Source: Deltaproteobacteria bacterium (lineage in GTDB: Bacteria > UBA10199 > SBBF01). Taken from it: 41,011 bases of DNA. The notes under the pieces were generated by a model. The model had not been told where the DNA came from. It saw nothing but the letters and a program-made list of their open reading frames with translations, and ran no database searches. A program made the position numbers and the translations under genes. Every line of letters starts with the position of its first letter. The stretch's first letter is position 1. This document shows, piece by piece, positions 31,946 to 41,011 of the stretch. Location of the stretch: positions 1-41,011 of the forward strand of contig JACPFC010000007.1 of assembly GCA_016183175.1 (NCBI GenBank). Reading direction: 5' to 3'.

Positions 31946-33031
31946 CTATTTTGAGCTTGGGGCCGCCCGCCGGTCGAACTCGTCTTCGATATCGCCCACC
32001 AGTTCCTCAATCACATTTTCCAGCGTGACCATCCCGGTAACCTGCCCCGGCCTTTTTTCCACCATGGCGATATGGACCTTGCGGGTCTGAAATTCAATCA
32101 GTGCGGCCTCCAGCGTCTTGTCCTCGCCAAAAAACAAAAGCGGCCGGGCCAGATCGAACAGGTTGATAATCTCCCCATGCTCCAACTGCCAGATGACATC
32201 CTTCATGTGGACAAAGCCAAGGATCTTTCCTTTGTTGCTCTCCCGGAGTGGAAAACGGGTATGCCCGGATTCTTTGGCCCTTTTCAAGTTTTCTCCAATC
32301 GACTCATCCAGATAAAAACAGACGACCCGCTCGATCGGCACCATGATGCTTCGGACCGTCTTGTGGGAAAATTCCAGGGCGTTGTCCAGAAGGAGCCACT
32401 TGCGGACATTGATGGTCCCCTCCTCCAGCGAATCCTCGACAATCAACTTCAGTTCCTCCTCCGTATGGGCCCGGGCCGGGCCGCCAATCGGCTGGATCCG
32501 GATCATTCGAAGGATGCCGTTTGAAAGGGAATTCAGTATCCAAAGAAAGGGGAAAAACACGAGGTAGAAGACCCTCAAGGGAACAGCCACGAGCAGGCAC
32601 ACTTTTTCGGCGGTCCGAATGGCGATGGATTTGGGGACCAGTTCCCCCAACACAATGTGAAGCGCCGAGATGAAAAGAAAGGCAACCATGAGCGATGCCG
32701 AGCGGAGGGTCACCTCCGAGAGATGCGCACCGAAAAAATTCAGAAGCCCGCCGATAATGAGCGAAAACGCCGGCTCGCCGATCCAGCCAAGGCCGAGGCT
32801 CGCAAGAGTGATTCCCAGTTGCGTGGCCGAAAGATAGGCATCGAGGTCGTGGACGATTTTTTTTGAGAGGCGGGCCAGCGGATGCCCCTTTTGGGCAAGA
32901 ATCTCCAGCCGGGTGGCCCGGATTTTCACAATCGCAAACTCGGCCGCCACAAAAAAAGCGTTCAGCGCAACAAAAACCAACGCCAGAGCGGCATACCAAC
33001 CGGTTCCTTCGGAGACATTAAAATGGGGCAT
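31946..33031 (-). CDS. CNNM/HlyC-CorC family membrane protein (DUF21 plus CBS)
   Basis: 361 aa. A DUF21 membrane domain (about 10-195) with four helices and the ATQLGITLASLGLGWIGEPA signature is followed by two CBS domains (about 215-340; MVPIERV and MVTLENVIEELVGDI). Relatives are about 430 aa and end in a CorC_HlyC domain; this one stops just after the second CBS, so that domain is missing. The family has been linked to magnesium or cobalt efflux. No operon partner is clear; an inverted-repeat element lies just upstream of its start. Confidence 0.88.
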   Translation of the reverse strand: MPHFNVSEGTGWYAALALVFVALNAFFVAAEFAIVKIRATRLEILAQKGHPLARLSKKIVHDLDAYLSATQLGITLASLGLGWIGEPAFSLIIGGLLNFFGAHLSEVTLRSASLMVAFLFISALHIVLGELVPKSIAIRTAEKVCLLVAVPLRVFYLVFFPFLWILNSLSNGILRMIRIQPIGGPARAHTEEELKLIVEDSLEEGTINVRKWLLLDNALEFSHKTVRSIMVPIERVVCFYLDESIGENLKRAKESGHTRFPLRESNKGKILGFVHMKDVIWQLEHGEIINLFDLARPLLFFGEDKTLEAALIEFQTRKVHIAMVEKRPGQVTGMVTLENVIEELVGDIEDEFDRRAAPSSK

Positions 33032-33060
33032 CGTGCGACTATATACGGAAATTCATTGTC

Positions 33061-33192
33061 TCGCAAACAAAGAGAGTCCCTTTGTCTTCACAATTTTCGT
33101 AAGCCGCTCTGGTTTAGATTGTCTCGCCGGCAGATGTCGCTGGCGGGAACGAAAATTGCTCCGTCAAAAGGACTCTCTTTGTTTGCTCGCGA
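33061..33192. mobile_element. MITE/REP-like palindromic element
   Basis: The left arm AAACAAAGAGAGTCC and right arm GGACTCTCTTTGTTT are exact complements; further in, CAATTTTCGT pairs with ACGAAAATTG. The outer ends TCGC and GCGA also match, with four bases missing on the left. The middle is about 40 bases with its own GCCGG/CTGGCGGG-type pairing. It has no coding capacity. It lies 30 bases upstream of the CorC-like gene start. Confidence 0.65.
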
Positions 33193-33446
33193 TATTTTGT
33201 TTTAGGAGGGGGGTAAAGCCGCTCGCGGCAATCCTTGAAACCGCGAGCGGCTCGGAGGGTAAAGGAGGTATGAAACGTGTGTTTCAACCTGCACCCCCTA
33301 ATAGTGCAAAGCGCATGCCAAAAGGGACAAAATTGGGGAAATATTTAACTAGCTGAATTTATTTAACTAATCTTGAAATTACCTCAAGGGATTCGACCCT
33401 TAAATGGAGGTAAATGGGGGGTGGATTACCCCATGGGGGAATAAAA
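33193..33446. other. Non-coding stretch with hairpin and one doubtful short ORF
   Basis: A perfect 12-bp hairpin AGCCGCTCGCGG/CCGCGAGCGGCT is at 33217-33252. AAAGGAGG follows, and ATG 33270 opens a 28-codon frame (MKRVFQP...) that resembles the start of ribosomal protein L34 but then diverges; its ribosome site is only one base from the ATG. GTG 33277 has better spacing but gives 23 codons. ATTTAACTA repeats at 33343 and 33361. I would not call a gene here. Confidence 0.4.
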
Positions 33447-33480
33447 AACCCCTCCCGACTTCAAGCCGGAAGGGGTTTTC
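33447..33480 (-). terminator. Rho-independent terminator of glnA
   Basis: On the minus strand AAAACCCCT and AGGGGTTTT pair, with inner CCGGCTTGAAGTCGG, and a T run follows. It lies 27 bases after the glnA stop. Confidence 0.85.
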
Positions 33481-33506
33481 AAAATTCCTGCGCGAAACCT
33501 GCGGTA

Positions 33507-34922
33507 TCAGCAATCGTAATAGAGATGGAACTCGTACGGCACCGGGCGGAGCCGGACCGGGTTGATTTCCGTATCGATCTTGTAGGCAATCCAGTTTTCG
33601 ATGAGATCCTGCGAGAACACGTTCCCCTTGAGAAGGAATTCGTGGTCGCGCTGGAGGGCGTTAAGCGACTCCTCGAGACTGCCGGGGGCGGAAGGAACTT
33701 TTTTGAGTTCCTCGTGGGTAAGGCCGTAGATGTTTTTATCCAGCGGCTGACCCGGATCCATCTTCTTTTCGATGCCGTCAAGACCCGCAAGCAACATCGC
33801 TGCAAAGGCAATGTAGGGGTTGCACGACGGATCGGGCGTCCGGAACTCCAGCCGCTTTGCCTTGGGCGAAGCCGAATACATCGGGATGCGGACAGCAGCC
33901 GAACGGTTCCGGGAGGAATAGGCCAGGTTGATGGGGGCCTCAAATCCCGGGACGAGACGACGGTATGAGTTGGTCGTCGGACAGGCAAACGCACAAATGG
34001 CGGATGCGTGCTTTAAAATACCGCCGATATACCAGAGGCCCATCTGGGAAAATCCGGCATATTTGTCCCCCGCAAAAAGCGGCTTGCCGTCCTTCCAGAT
34101 CGACTGGTGGGTGTGCATCCCCGAACCGTTGTCGCCGAAAATCGGCTTCGGCATAAAGGTGACCGTCTTGTTGTGCCGCTTGGCCACATTTTTGAGAATG
34201 TACTTGTACCACATCATCTTGTCGGCCATGTTGACCAGCGAATCGTAAACGAGATCGATTTCGCCCTGCCCCGCCGTGGCCACTTCATGATGATGTTTTT
34301 CAACGGCGATCCCCACCTTTTCCATTTCGAGGATCATTTCGGAGCGGATGTCCTGCAAGGTATCGGTGGGGGGAACCGGGAAATAGCCTTCTTTATGCCG
34401 CGGCTTGTAGCCCAGGTTCGGCTCCTCGCTCTTGCCGGTGTTCCAGACCCCTTCGCGGGAATCAATGTGATAGTAGCCTTCGCGGGCGTTCTGGTCGAAG
34501 CGGATGTCGTCGAAGATGAAGAATTCCGCCTCGGGGCCGAAGTAGGCCGTATCGCCGATGCCGGTGGACTTGAGATAGGCCTCGGCCTTTCCGGCGATGC
34601 CGCGCGGATCGCGGCCGTAGGGTTCGCGGGTGATCGGGTCGACGATGTTGCCCGCCAACGACATGGTTTTTTCGGCACAGAACGGGTCGATGCGGGCCGT
34701 TTGCGGGTCGGGCATAAGCAACATGTCCGATTCGTTAATGGCCTTCCATCCGCGGATGGAGGAACCGTCGAAACCGTTTCCTTCGGAGAACAAATCCTCG
34801 GTCAGCTCGGAGAGCGGCAGGGAATAGTGTTGCCAGGTTCCGATCAGATCGCAGAATTTCAGATCAACAACCTTGACTTTCAAATCTTTCGCGAGCGCGA
34901 TGACTTCTTTGGCTGTTTTCAT
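33507..34922 (-). CDS. glnA: Type I glutamine synthetase
   Basis: 471 aa. [38 protein letters not shown] and [14 protein letters not shown] give the complete active site. Tyr399 in [10 protein letters not shown] stands at the adenylylation site (E. coli Tyr397), so control by GlnE is likely. It makes glutamine from glutamate and ammonium with ATP. AAGGAG lies five bases before the ATG. glnK is 100 bases upstream with a strong hairpin between them; amt is before that, so the three serve ammonium uptake and fixation together. Confidence 0.97.
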   Translation of the reverse strand: MKTAKEVIALAKDLKVKVVDLKFCDLIGTWQHYSLPLSELTEDLFSEGNGFDGSSIRGWKAINESDMLLMPDPQTARIDPFCAEKTMSLAGNIVDPITREPYGRDPRGIAGKAEAYLKSTGIGDTAYFGPEAEFFIFDDIRFDQNAREGYYHIDSREGVWNTGKSEEPNLGYKPRHKEGYFPVPPTDTLQDIRSEMILEMEKVGIAVEKHHHEVATAGQGEIDLVYDSLVNMADKMMWYKYILKNVAKRHNKTVTFMPKPIFGDNGSGMHTHQSIWKDGKPLFAGDKYAGFSQMGLWYIGGILKHASAICAFACPTTNSYRRLVPGFEAPINLAYSSRNRSAAVRIPMYSASPKAKRLEFRTPDPSCNPYIAFAAMLLAGLDGIEKKMDPGQPLDKNIYGLTHEELKKVPSAPGSLEESLNALQRDHEFLLKGNVFSQDLIENWIAYKIDTEINPVRLRPVPYEFHLYYDC

Positions 34923-34957
34923 AAATACTCCTTGGATCGATTGTTGTTAATAATTAA

Positions 34958-34986
34958 GCCGGCGCGCCCTTTATGGACGCGCCGGC
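34958..34986 (-). promoter_or_regulatory. Hairpin between glnK and glnA
   Basis: GCCGGCGCG and CGCGCCGGC are perfect 9-bp arms around an 11-base loop. There is no long T tract after it on the minus strand. It may trim or partly stop amt-glnK transcripts or protect the glnA message. Confidence 0.6.
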
Positions 34987-35022
34987 CGTCAATACCGTAA
35001 AAACAATTCACTTGTCCAGCGG

Positions 35023-36746
<1,724 letters not shown>

Positions 36747-36848
36747 AGGACTTTCTCCTTTTCTTCAATTTTTTGTGAAAGACAAATAAACACACCACCC
36801 CTTTAAGGGACTACCCTCCTCCAGATTGGGGAGAGGGGAGCAAGTTCT

Positions 36849-37562
36849 GTGCCAAATACAGAAAAGAGTCAACTCCATAATTTGGCTTCCGATTTAATTT
36901 TAGACAGATGGATTCAAGAGACCAAGATTTATGCACCTGCCGAATATTTGGGCATTCGCTCTTTCGATTTGATCGCGGCATATCGTCGTGTTATGCCAAA
37001 ACTTAAAATGGCTCACATTATTATTGACGGTTACAACCTGATCCGCCGCTCACATTCGTTGAGCCGGGCGGAGGCGGTTGACTTGGAGCGCGGACGGCTG
37101 GAGCTTTTGAAAAAACTTGCCGCTTGGCGGCAGACAAAGCATCACGCCGTCACCGTGGTGTTTGACGCAGGGGAGACGTTAAACCTTTCGGTTGAAGAGG
37201 ATCGCTTTGCCGGAATTCGCATCCTCTACAGCAAGGGAGGCCAGACCGCCGACAGCGTAATGATTGATCTCGCCCGGAAATTAAGGGAGCAGGCGATTGT
37301 CGTCAGTTCCGACAATGAAATTTTGCAGGCCGCCAAGAGGTCCGGATGTTCTTTCCTTTTGGCGGAGGAATTTGAACGGAAATTGAATGCCGTAGGGGCG
37401 TCCGCCAATAAGTCGTGGCGGACGCCCCTACCAGAAACGGATCGAGACAGACCGGACGAAAACCGCCCCCTCAACAAGCGATGGATGACGATGAAAAAAG
37501 GCCCCGCTAAAAGACTTCCAAAAGCAAAAAGAAGGGCAATGGCGCGGTTGCGGGATTTATAG
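36849..37562 (+). CDS. YacP-type NYN-domain ribonuclease with N-terminal extension and internal palindrome
   Basis: 237 aa. The NYN/PIN-like core starts at MAHIIIDGYNLIRRS (residues 54-68) and has VVFDAGE, GGQTADSVMIDLA and VVSSDNEI, the family's acidic active site. YacP homologues normally begin at that Met; here GTG 36849 with GGGGAG eight bases before it adds 53 residues that look like protein (SDLILDRWIQ, YLGIRSFDLIAAYR) but match nothing I know. A start at 37008 has no ribosome site. Near the end, a perfect palindrome (37392-37431) is read in frame as AVGASANKSWRTP and is followed by a Lys/Arg-rich tail. It is divergent from amt. Confidence 0.75.
   Translation: MPNTEKSQLHNLASDLILDRWIQETKIYAPAEYLGIRSFDLIAAYRRVMPKLKMAHIIIDGYNLIRRSHSLSRAEAVDLERGRLELLKKLAAWRQTKHHAVTVVFDAGETLNLSVEEDRFAGIRILYSKGGQTADSVMIDLARKLREQAIVVSSDNEILQAAKRSGCSFLLAEEFERKLNAVGASANKSWRTPLPETDRDRPDENRPLNKRWMTMKKGPAKRLPKAKRRAMARLRDL
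37392..37431. repeat. REP-like perfect inverted repeat inside the NYN gene
   Basis: GTAGGGGCGTCCGCCA and TGGCGGACGCCCCTAC are exact 16-bp complements around eight bases. It keeps the host frame open. Confidence 0.9.
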
Positions 37563-37690
37563 GTGAATGGGTGACGCAACAATAATAATTAGCTGACCAC
37601 GGTAATAACTCGCAACATTCCCACGCGTCTGCCGATAACTATATCAGCAGTAATCCTTGGGGGTTTGGGAAAGATAAAAGAGGTCAATCA

Positions 37691-38452
37691 GTGTTTCAGC
37701 TGAAATCATTAGCGATTTCATTATTAATCATTTTTTGTCTGTCATTTACTTACTGCGGTTCGGAGGGAACCGACGAAGGGGCCTCGGGCTCGTATTCAGC
37801 CGAGGATCCCTCCGCTTCGGATACGGCAGGCGATACCGGTAATCTGACTGGTTCCCCCTTTGAAGAGACCGAATCGGGTGAGCCCTTCGAATGGGGCAAA
37901 TTCATCCGCGCCCCGTATCAATCAACCGAAATCACCGAACTCCCCCTTCCCGTTTTTCTCGCCTGGTTTTCCGACGGCGAAAAGGAAGAGGTGCTCGAAG
38001 GGATTGCCATCGCCAACGAGGCGGTGGGGTTTGAGGTCTTTGAGGTCGTGGATTCGTGGATTTCCACCGCCCGCGTCATTTACAAGGTTGACGATATTGA
38101 TTTTAACGATGATGAGGTCTCCGGTGTTTCCGGCTTTGACAGCGTTGTCGGCTACACCTACAACCGCAACGTCTATATTAATGATAAGTATGACGCCGGC
38201 CGGGTGGTCACCGATTTTGCCACCGAAATCCGCGCCGATTACGTAAACCACTGGGTGGTGGCCCACGAGCTGGGACATGCGATGGGGATTCAGGCCCATT
38301 CCCTGATCGACTACGCAAACGACACCCTCCTTCCGCTGGAGGAAAATTCCCTCATGGGTTCCGCCATCACCTTCGACCCGGCGATGGACGACTACAATTA
38401 CATGATGCGAATGCAGGGGGAGATTCTTCTGGAATACATGGAGGGGGATTAA
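37691..38452 (+). CDS. Lipoprotein with zinc-metalloprotease motif
   Basis: 253 aa from GTG 37691, with GAGG seven bases before. A lipoprotein signal (helix 8-20, lipidated Cys22) is followed by a Ser/Glu/Asp-rich linker (23-70) and a globular part. His192-Glu-Leu-Gly-His196-Ala-Met-Gly199-Ile-Gln-Ala-His203 is the zinc site, and Met222 in SLMGSA could be a Met-turn. This resembles metzincins, but the third His is one residue further away than in the classical HExxHxxGxxH. It is likely anchored to a membrane with the active site in the periplasm or outside. The next gene starts 70 bases downstream. Confidence 0.75.
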   Translation: MFQLKSLAISLLIIFCLSFTYCGSEGTDEGASGSYSAEDPSASDTAGDTGNLTGSPFEETESGEPFEWGKFIRAPYQSTEITELPLPVFLAWFSDGEKEEVLEGIAIANEAVGFEVFEVVDSWISTARVIYKVDDIDFNDDEVSGVSGFDSVVGYTYNRNVYINDKYDAGRVVTDFATEIRADYVNHWVVAHELGHAMGIQAHSLIDYANDTLLPLEENSLMGSAITFDPAMDDYNYMMRMQGEILLEYMEGD

Positions 38453-38522
38453 AACTTGACTTCCCCGGAACAACCAGCCTAGTTAAAAAACCGATCAAAA
38501 AAGGGGTCAATAATGGATTTCT

Positions 38523-41011
38523 ATGAGCGGCCCAACTGACCTTCTTAAAAAAATTTTTGACCCGTTCTACGACAAAGACAGTGACGGCGACTTTGACATT
38601 GACGATGCAAACCTTCTAACTGACAACGCGATCGCACTCCCCTTCATTTCAGAATCTTCAGCAGATATCTACGTCGTGGGCACTGATACAATTAAGGATT
38701 ATCTGGATGATCACATACTCAACACGGTCACATCTCCCACGATTTATTCCCTGCCGAAAAACCTAACCTCGGCTTACTGGTCGCTTTATCAAAATAATTC
38801 GCAAGATGTCGATGCCCTTAAGACCGAGCTTTCACGGCTCATTGAAATAGACAGGGGAATAGCCACGGCAATAGCCACGATCAAGTCCGCCGTTGAGAGG
38901 CTGGAACAAAGGGAATCGGGAGAGAAAATCGCAGAAGCTCTCGAAATCATTACCAAGCAATGGCCTAACCTTGATCCGGTCGCAAAAGATGAAGGTTCGG
39001 CCTCGAAAGATGAATCAAAAGTCTATTCCGATTATATCAACATCCTTGCCCGGAAACGGATCCTCATCTATCTCGACCGCTTTGGTTTATTGGACCCGGA
39101 CATGGCGCCTGTCAATCTGGTCCATCGGATCACTGTGGGCAACGGCTCTGTCCAGATCGATCAGACCAATTACCCCGGCACGGAAGGGGAGAAAATCCCT
39201 GACAAGATCATAAGAGAAATTGGAAAGATCACAACACAAACAGGCAATGAAACATACCCGCTTCAGGGCAAATGGGAGATATTTTTCGCCTTGCATGAAA
39301 AAACCCCGAATTACACAGAAGCCCTTACCGCAGTGGATAAGCTGTTTAAAACCGAATCCGAAACCAATCCATGGTCGGTGACTGACGGTGATTTTGATAA
39401 AAATCCGGCACGTTATTTAAGGTGGGCCACACTGAATCTTGTCATGGCCTATCTGGATCTGAAAGAAAACAAAAAACAAAAAGATCCCGATCTTGATAAA
39501 AAACGCCTTGAGTTCCTAAAACACCTTAACTTCCTGATAGAAAAGACAAAGACTCACCGCATCAGGGACAAGGACTCCGGATTATTCAAAAGCTACGAAG
39601 ATTTTTGCCGCAAGCTGATCCTTTTGACCGGGCTTATCCAATTCGGCCAATCGACAAAAACCAACGATCAAATCGAGGCGATTCATCTCATATCCTCACG
39701 GCTGGAACAACTCTACGGAAAAGACAATCAACAATATAAAGAAGATGCCCACGAACTGACCTACTACAACCTGGCCCCTTTTCTTGAAGAATTCAACAAT
39801 ACAAGCCTCGATCAGAACTGGGCCGACAAACTGATTTCCCAGTCAAGCCGTTTAAGTCAGGTAAGCGGGTTTGACCGGATTGATCGGTCTCTGACCTCGT
39901 TACAAGATAAGCAGGACCTCCTGCGCAGTGAATATCAAAAGACAAATAGTCGGCTCGAACAGTTGGAGGAGCGCTCTGTCACAGAGTATAACGCCGCCCT
40001 GAGTGATGCCGGCCATTTTTCCGTCACCTCATTGGCGGCCAAGATCGCCTTTTCGCGCCTCATCAGTCAAAAGTTGTCGCTTGTTAGATTGCACAATGAT
40101 TCCACAAATTCTTTGACACAAAACACCCCACAACATCGTGACGTTGTCATCGATGTCGCCGGGAAAGTTGTAAAACAAGCCGTTATCACTATTGAAAGCT
40201 CCAACAAGGAACACATCAACAGTGTGAGTAAGCTGAAAGAAGTGCTTAACGCCACCCTTGAGCTAAAAACGGTTTCAGAAGACGATATCGAAAAAATTTC
40301 AGGCGCGCTTAGGGCTGTTTTCGACGATTCGGGCGTCAAAAACGACCCGAATGCTCTGGCGGTGCTCGCCGATTTAAAAAAAGTTGAATTTGCCGTGGGT
40401 TGTTATGATTTTTACCTAAAATTCAACGAACTCATCAGAATTTTCGAAGATCTGCAAAGAGCCTATACAGATTATACCGAAAAGATATCGAGTACTTTTA
40501 CAAAAAATGCCGGCACTCTTGATCCTCATACCCTTATTCAGACTTGGAATGAACATAAAAAAGACCTCACAAAATCGGAAACGCAAATCGTCACTCAGCT
40601 TGATGGCATAGAAAAAAAGTTGAATGAGATGGGCCAGGCCATCCCAAAACCGCCGGAAAACACCAGCGATGAGTCTTTATCCGGTTTTACAAGCGGCCTC
40701 GAAAAGACAGTGGATGATATTAAAACCTCGGTGAAATACGCGCGGAAGATCATCGACAACATTTCCATAAGCAAAATTGACGAACAAGTGGTGAACCCAA
40801 TCGAAAGGAAACTAACAGAGCACGGCAATGTCTCATTGTTATTGGGCATCCCGAATTCGGGAACCCCTCGAAGCCTGGGCCGCCTGGGTTATGAGGTAAC
40901 TTCTCCAAATTCAGGGCATGTCATGATCGATGGGGCGGTTTTGTTTTCATTCGACAAAGACTTTATCTCGGGCGCCGAAATCGGCGGGACGGTGCTGTTT
41001 GGTGATCCTGC
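38523..41011 (+). CDS. Very large unknown protein with EF-hand/dockerin-like start (3' end outside window)
   Basis: The frame is open from ATG 38523 to the window end, 829 full codons with no stop, so it is longer. An in-frame TAA at 38511 fixes the ATG as the first start. Asp17, Asp19, Asp21, Gly22, Phe24 and Asp28 form a calcium-binding EF-hand/dockerin-like loop. The rest is hydrophilic and helical with coiled-coil stretches (about 460-490 LQDKQDLLRSEYQ, 670-720, 730-770). From about 780 (LLLGIPNSG) it becomes Gly- and beta-rich. No signal peptide, membrane helix or catalytic motif is visible. Base use is AT-richer than its neighbours. No family recognised. Confidence 0.85.
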   Translation, partial: MSGPTDLLKKIFDPFYDKDSDGDFDIDDANLLTDNAIALPFISESSADIYVVGTDTIKDYLDDHILNTVTSPTIYSLPKNLTSAYWSLYQNNSQDVDALKTELSRLIEIDRGIATAIATIKSAVERLEQRESGEKIAEALEIITKQWPNLDPVAKDEGSASKDESKVYSDYINILARKRILIYLDRFGLLDPDMAPVNLVHRITVGNGSVQIDQTNYPGTEGEKIPDKIIREIGKITTQTGNETYPLQGKWEIFFALHEKTPNYTEALTAVDKLFKTESETNPWSVTDGDFDKNPARYLRWATLNLVMAYLDLKENKKQKDPDLDKKRLEFLKHLNFLIEKTKTHRIRDKDSGLFKSYEDFCRKLILLTGLIQFGQSTKTNDQIEAIHLISSRLEQLYGKDNQQYKEDAHELTYYNLAPFLEEFNNTSLDQNWADKLISQSSRLSQVSGFDRIDRSLTSLQDKQDLLRSEYQKTNSRLEQLEERSVTEYNAALSDAGHFSVTSLAAKIAFSRLISQKLSLVRLHNDSTNSLTQNTPQHRDVVIDVAGKVVKQAVITIESSNKEHINSVSKLKEVLNATLELKTVSEDDIEKISGALRAVFDDSGVKNDPNALAVLADLKKVEFAVGCYDFYLKFNELIRIFEDLQRAYTDYTEKISSTFTKNAGTLDPHTLIQTWNEHKKDLTKSETQIVTQLDGIEKKLNEMGQAIPKPPENTSDESLSGFTSGLEKTVDDIKTSVKYARKIIDNISISKIDEQVVNPIERKLTEHGNVSLLLGIPNSGTPRSLGRLGYEVTSPNSGHVMIDGAVLFSFDKDFISGAEIGGTVLFGDP

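Noticed and set aside
33270-33356. 28-codon frame that begins like ribosomal protein L34
   Set aside because: Only the first residues (MKRVFQP) match, the Arg-rich remainder of L34 is absent, and the ribosome site is one base from the ATG.
36747-36848. Sigma-54 promoter before amt
   Set aside because: No GG/GC pair at the required 10-base spacing in a TGGCAC/TTGCA context could be found.

Overview
The window reads as chromosome of an uncultured Gram-negative bacterium of deltaproteobacterial type. Reasons: the yebC-ruvC-ruvA-ruvB order, an FHA plus sigma-54 activator of the kind abundant in Myxococcota and relatives, HpnC/HpnD/HpnE squalene synthesis, an amt-glnK-glnA cluster, and lipoprotein signals. 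The lineage is an inference; there is no rRNA, tRNA or CRISPR array in the window. Base composition is even and moderately GC-rich. Most genes are tightly packed housekeeping genes separated by small repeats.

Region 1 (1-7.7 kb) is accessory. It holds a small secretome-like protein of unknown function (27-356, minus), a DUF4143 ATPase, an HpnI-like glycosyltransferase, and an unknown minus-strand operon of three genes (6616 down to 3304; 296, 719 and 91 aa). The 109-aa protein and the 719-aa protein share a C-terminal tail (APWC then PSVNLS). The 109-aa gene and the first gene of that operon share the same DNA leader up to the start codon. A third copy of the leader lies upstream of a decayed DUF2442/DUF4160 pair. 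A brnT-brnA toxin-antitoxin module with a perfect operator palindrome follows.

Region 2 (7.7-17.5 kb) has cell-surface sugar genes (asnB-type amidotransferase, GT2 glycosyltransferase, nucleotide-sugar epimerase), then efp with an unusual Asn at the modification site, a PhnD-like lipid- or periplasm-targeted protein, a ROK kinase, a Yip1 membrane protein, rsmE, a glycerophosphodiesterase and a second DUF4143 ATPase.

Region 3 (17.5-26.6 kb) has yebC, ruvCAB (Holliday junction resolution), a frameshifted ftsB/divIC-like gene, a cold-shock protein, an FHA/sigma-54 activator, a DUF192 lipoprotein, gyrA and an HU protein. Region 4 (26.6-30.4 kb) is a squalene operon (unknown 117-aa gene, hpnC, hpnD, hpnE) in which a small inverted-repeat element fills the hpnD-hpnE gap. 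An approximately 140-bp structured intergenic repeat occurs in two copies, directly before ruvC and directly before the squalene operon, in both cases ending on the start codon.

Region 5 (30.4-37.6 kb) has a DUF433/DUF5615 toxin-antitoxin pair, two nuclease-like genes (one with an internal deletion), a CorC/HlyC membrane protein, and nitrogen assimilation genes amt-glnK-glnA, followed by a YacP-type NYN ribonuclease gene that carries a palindromic repeat inside its reading frame. Region 6 (37.6 kb to the end) has a lipoprotein with a zinc-protease motif and the first 829 codons of a very large unknown protein that opens with an EF-hand/dockerin-like loop and runs off the window.
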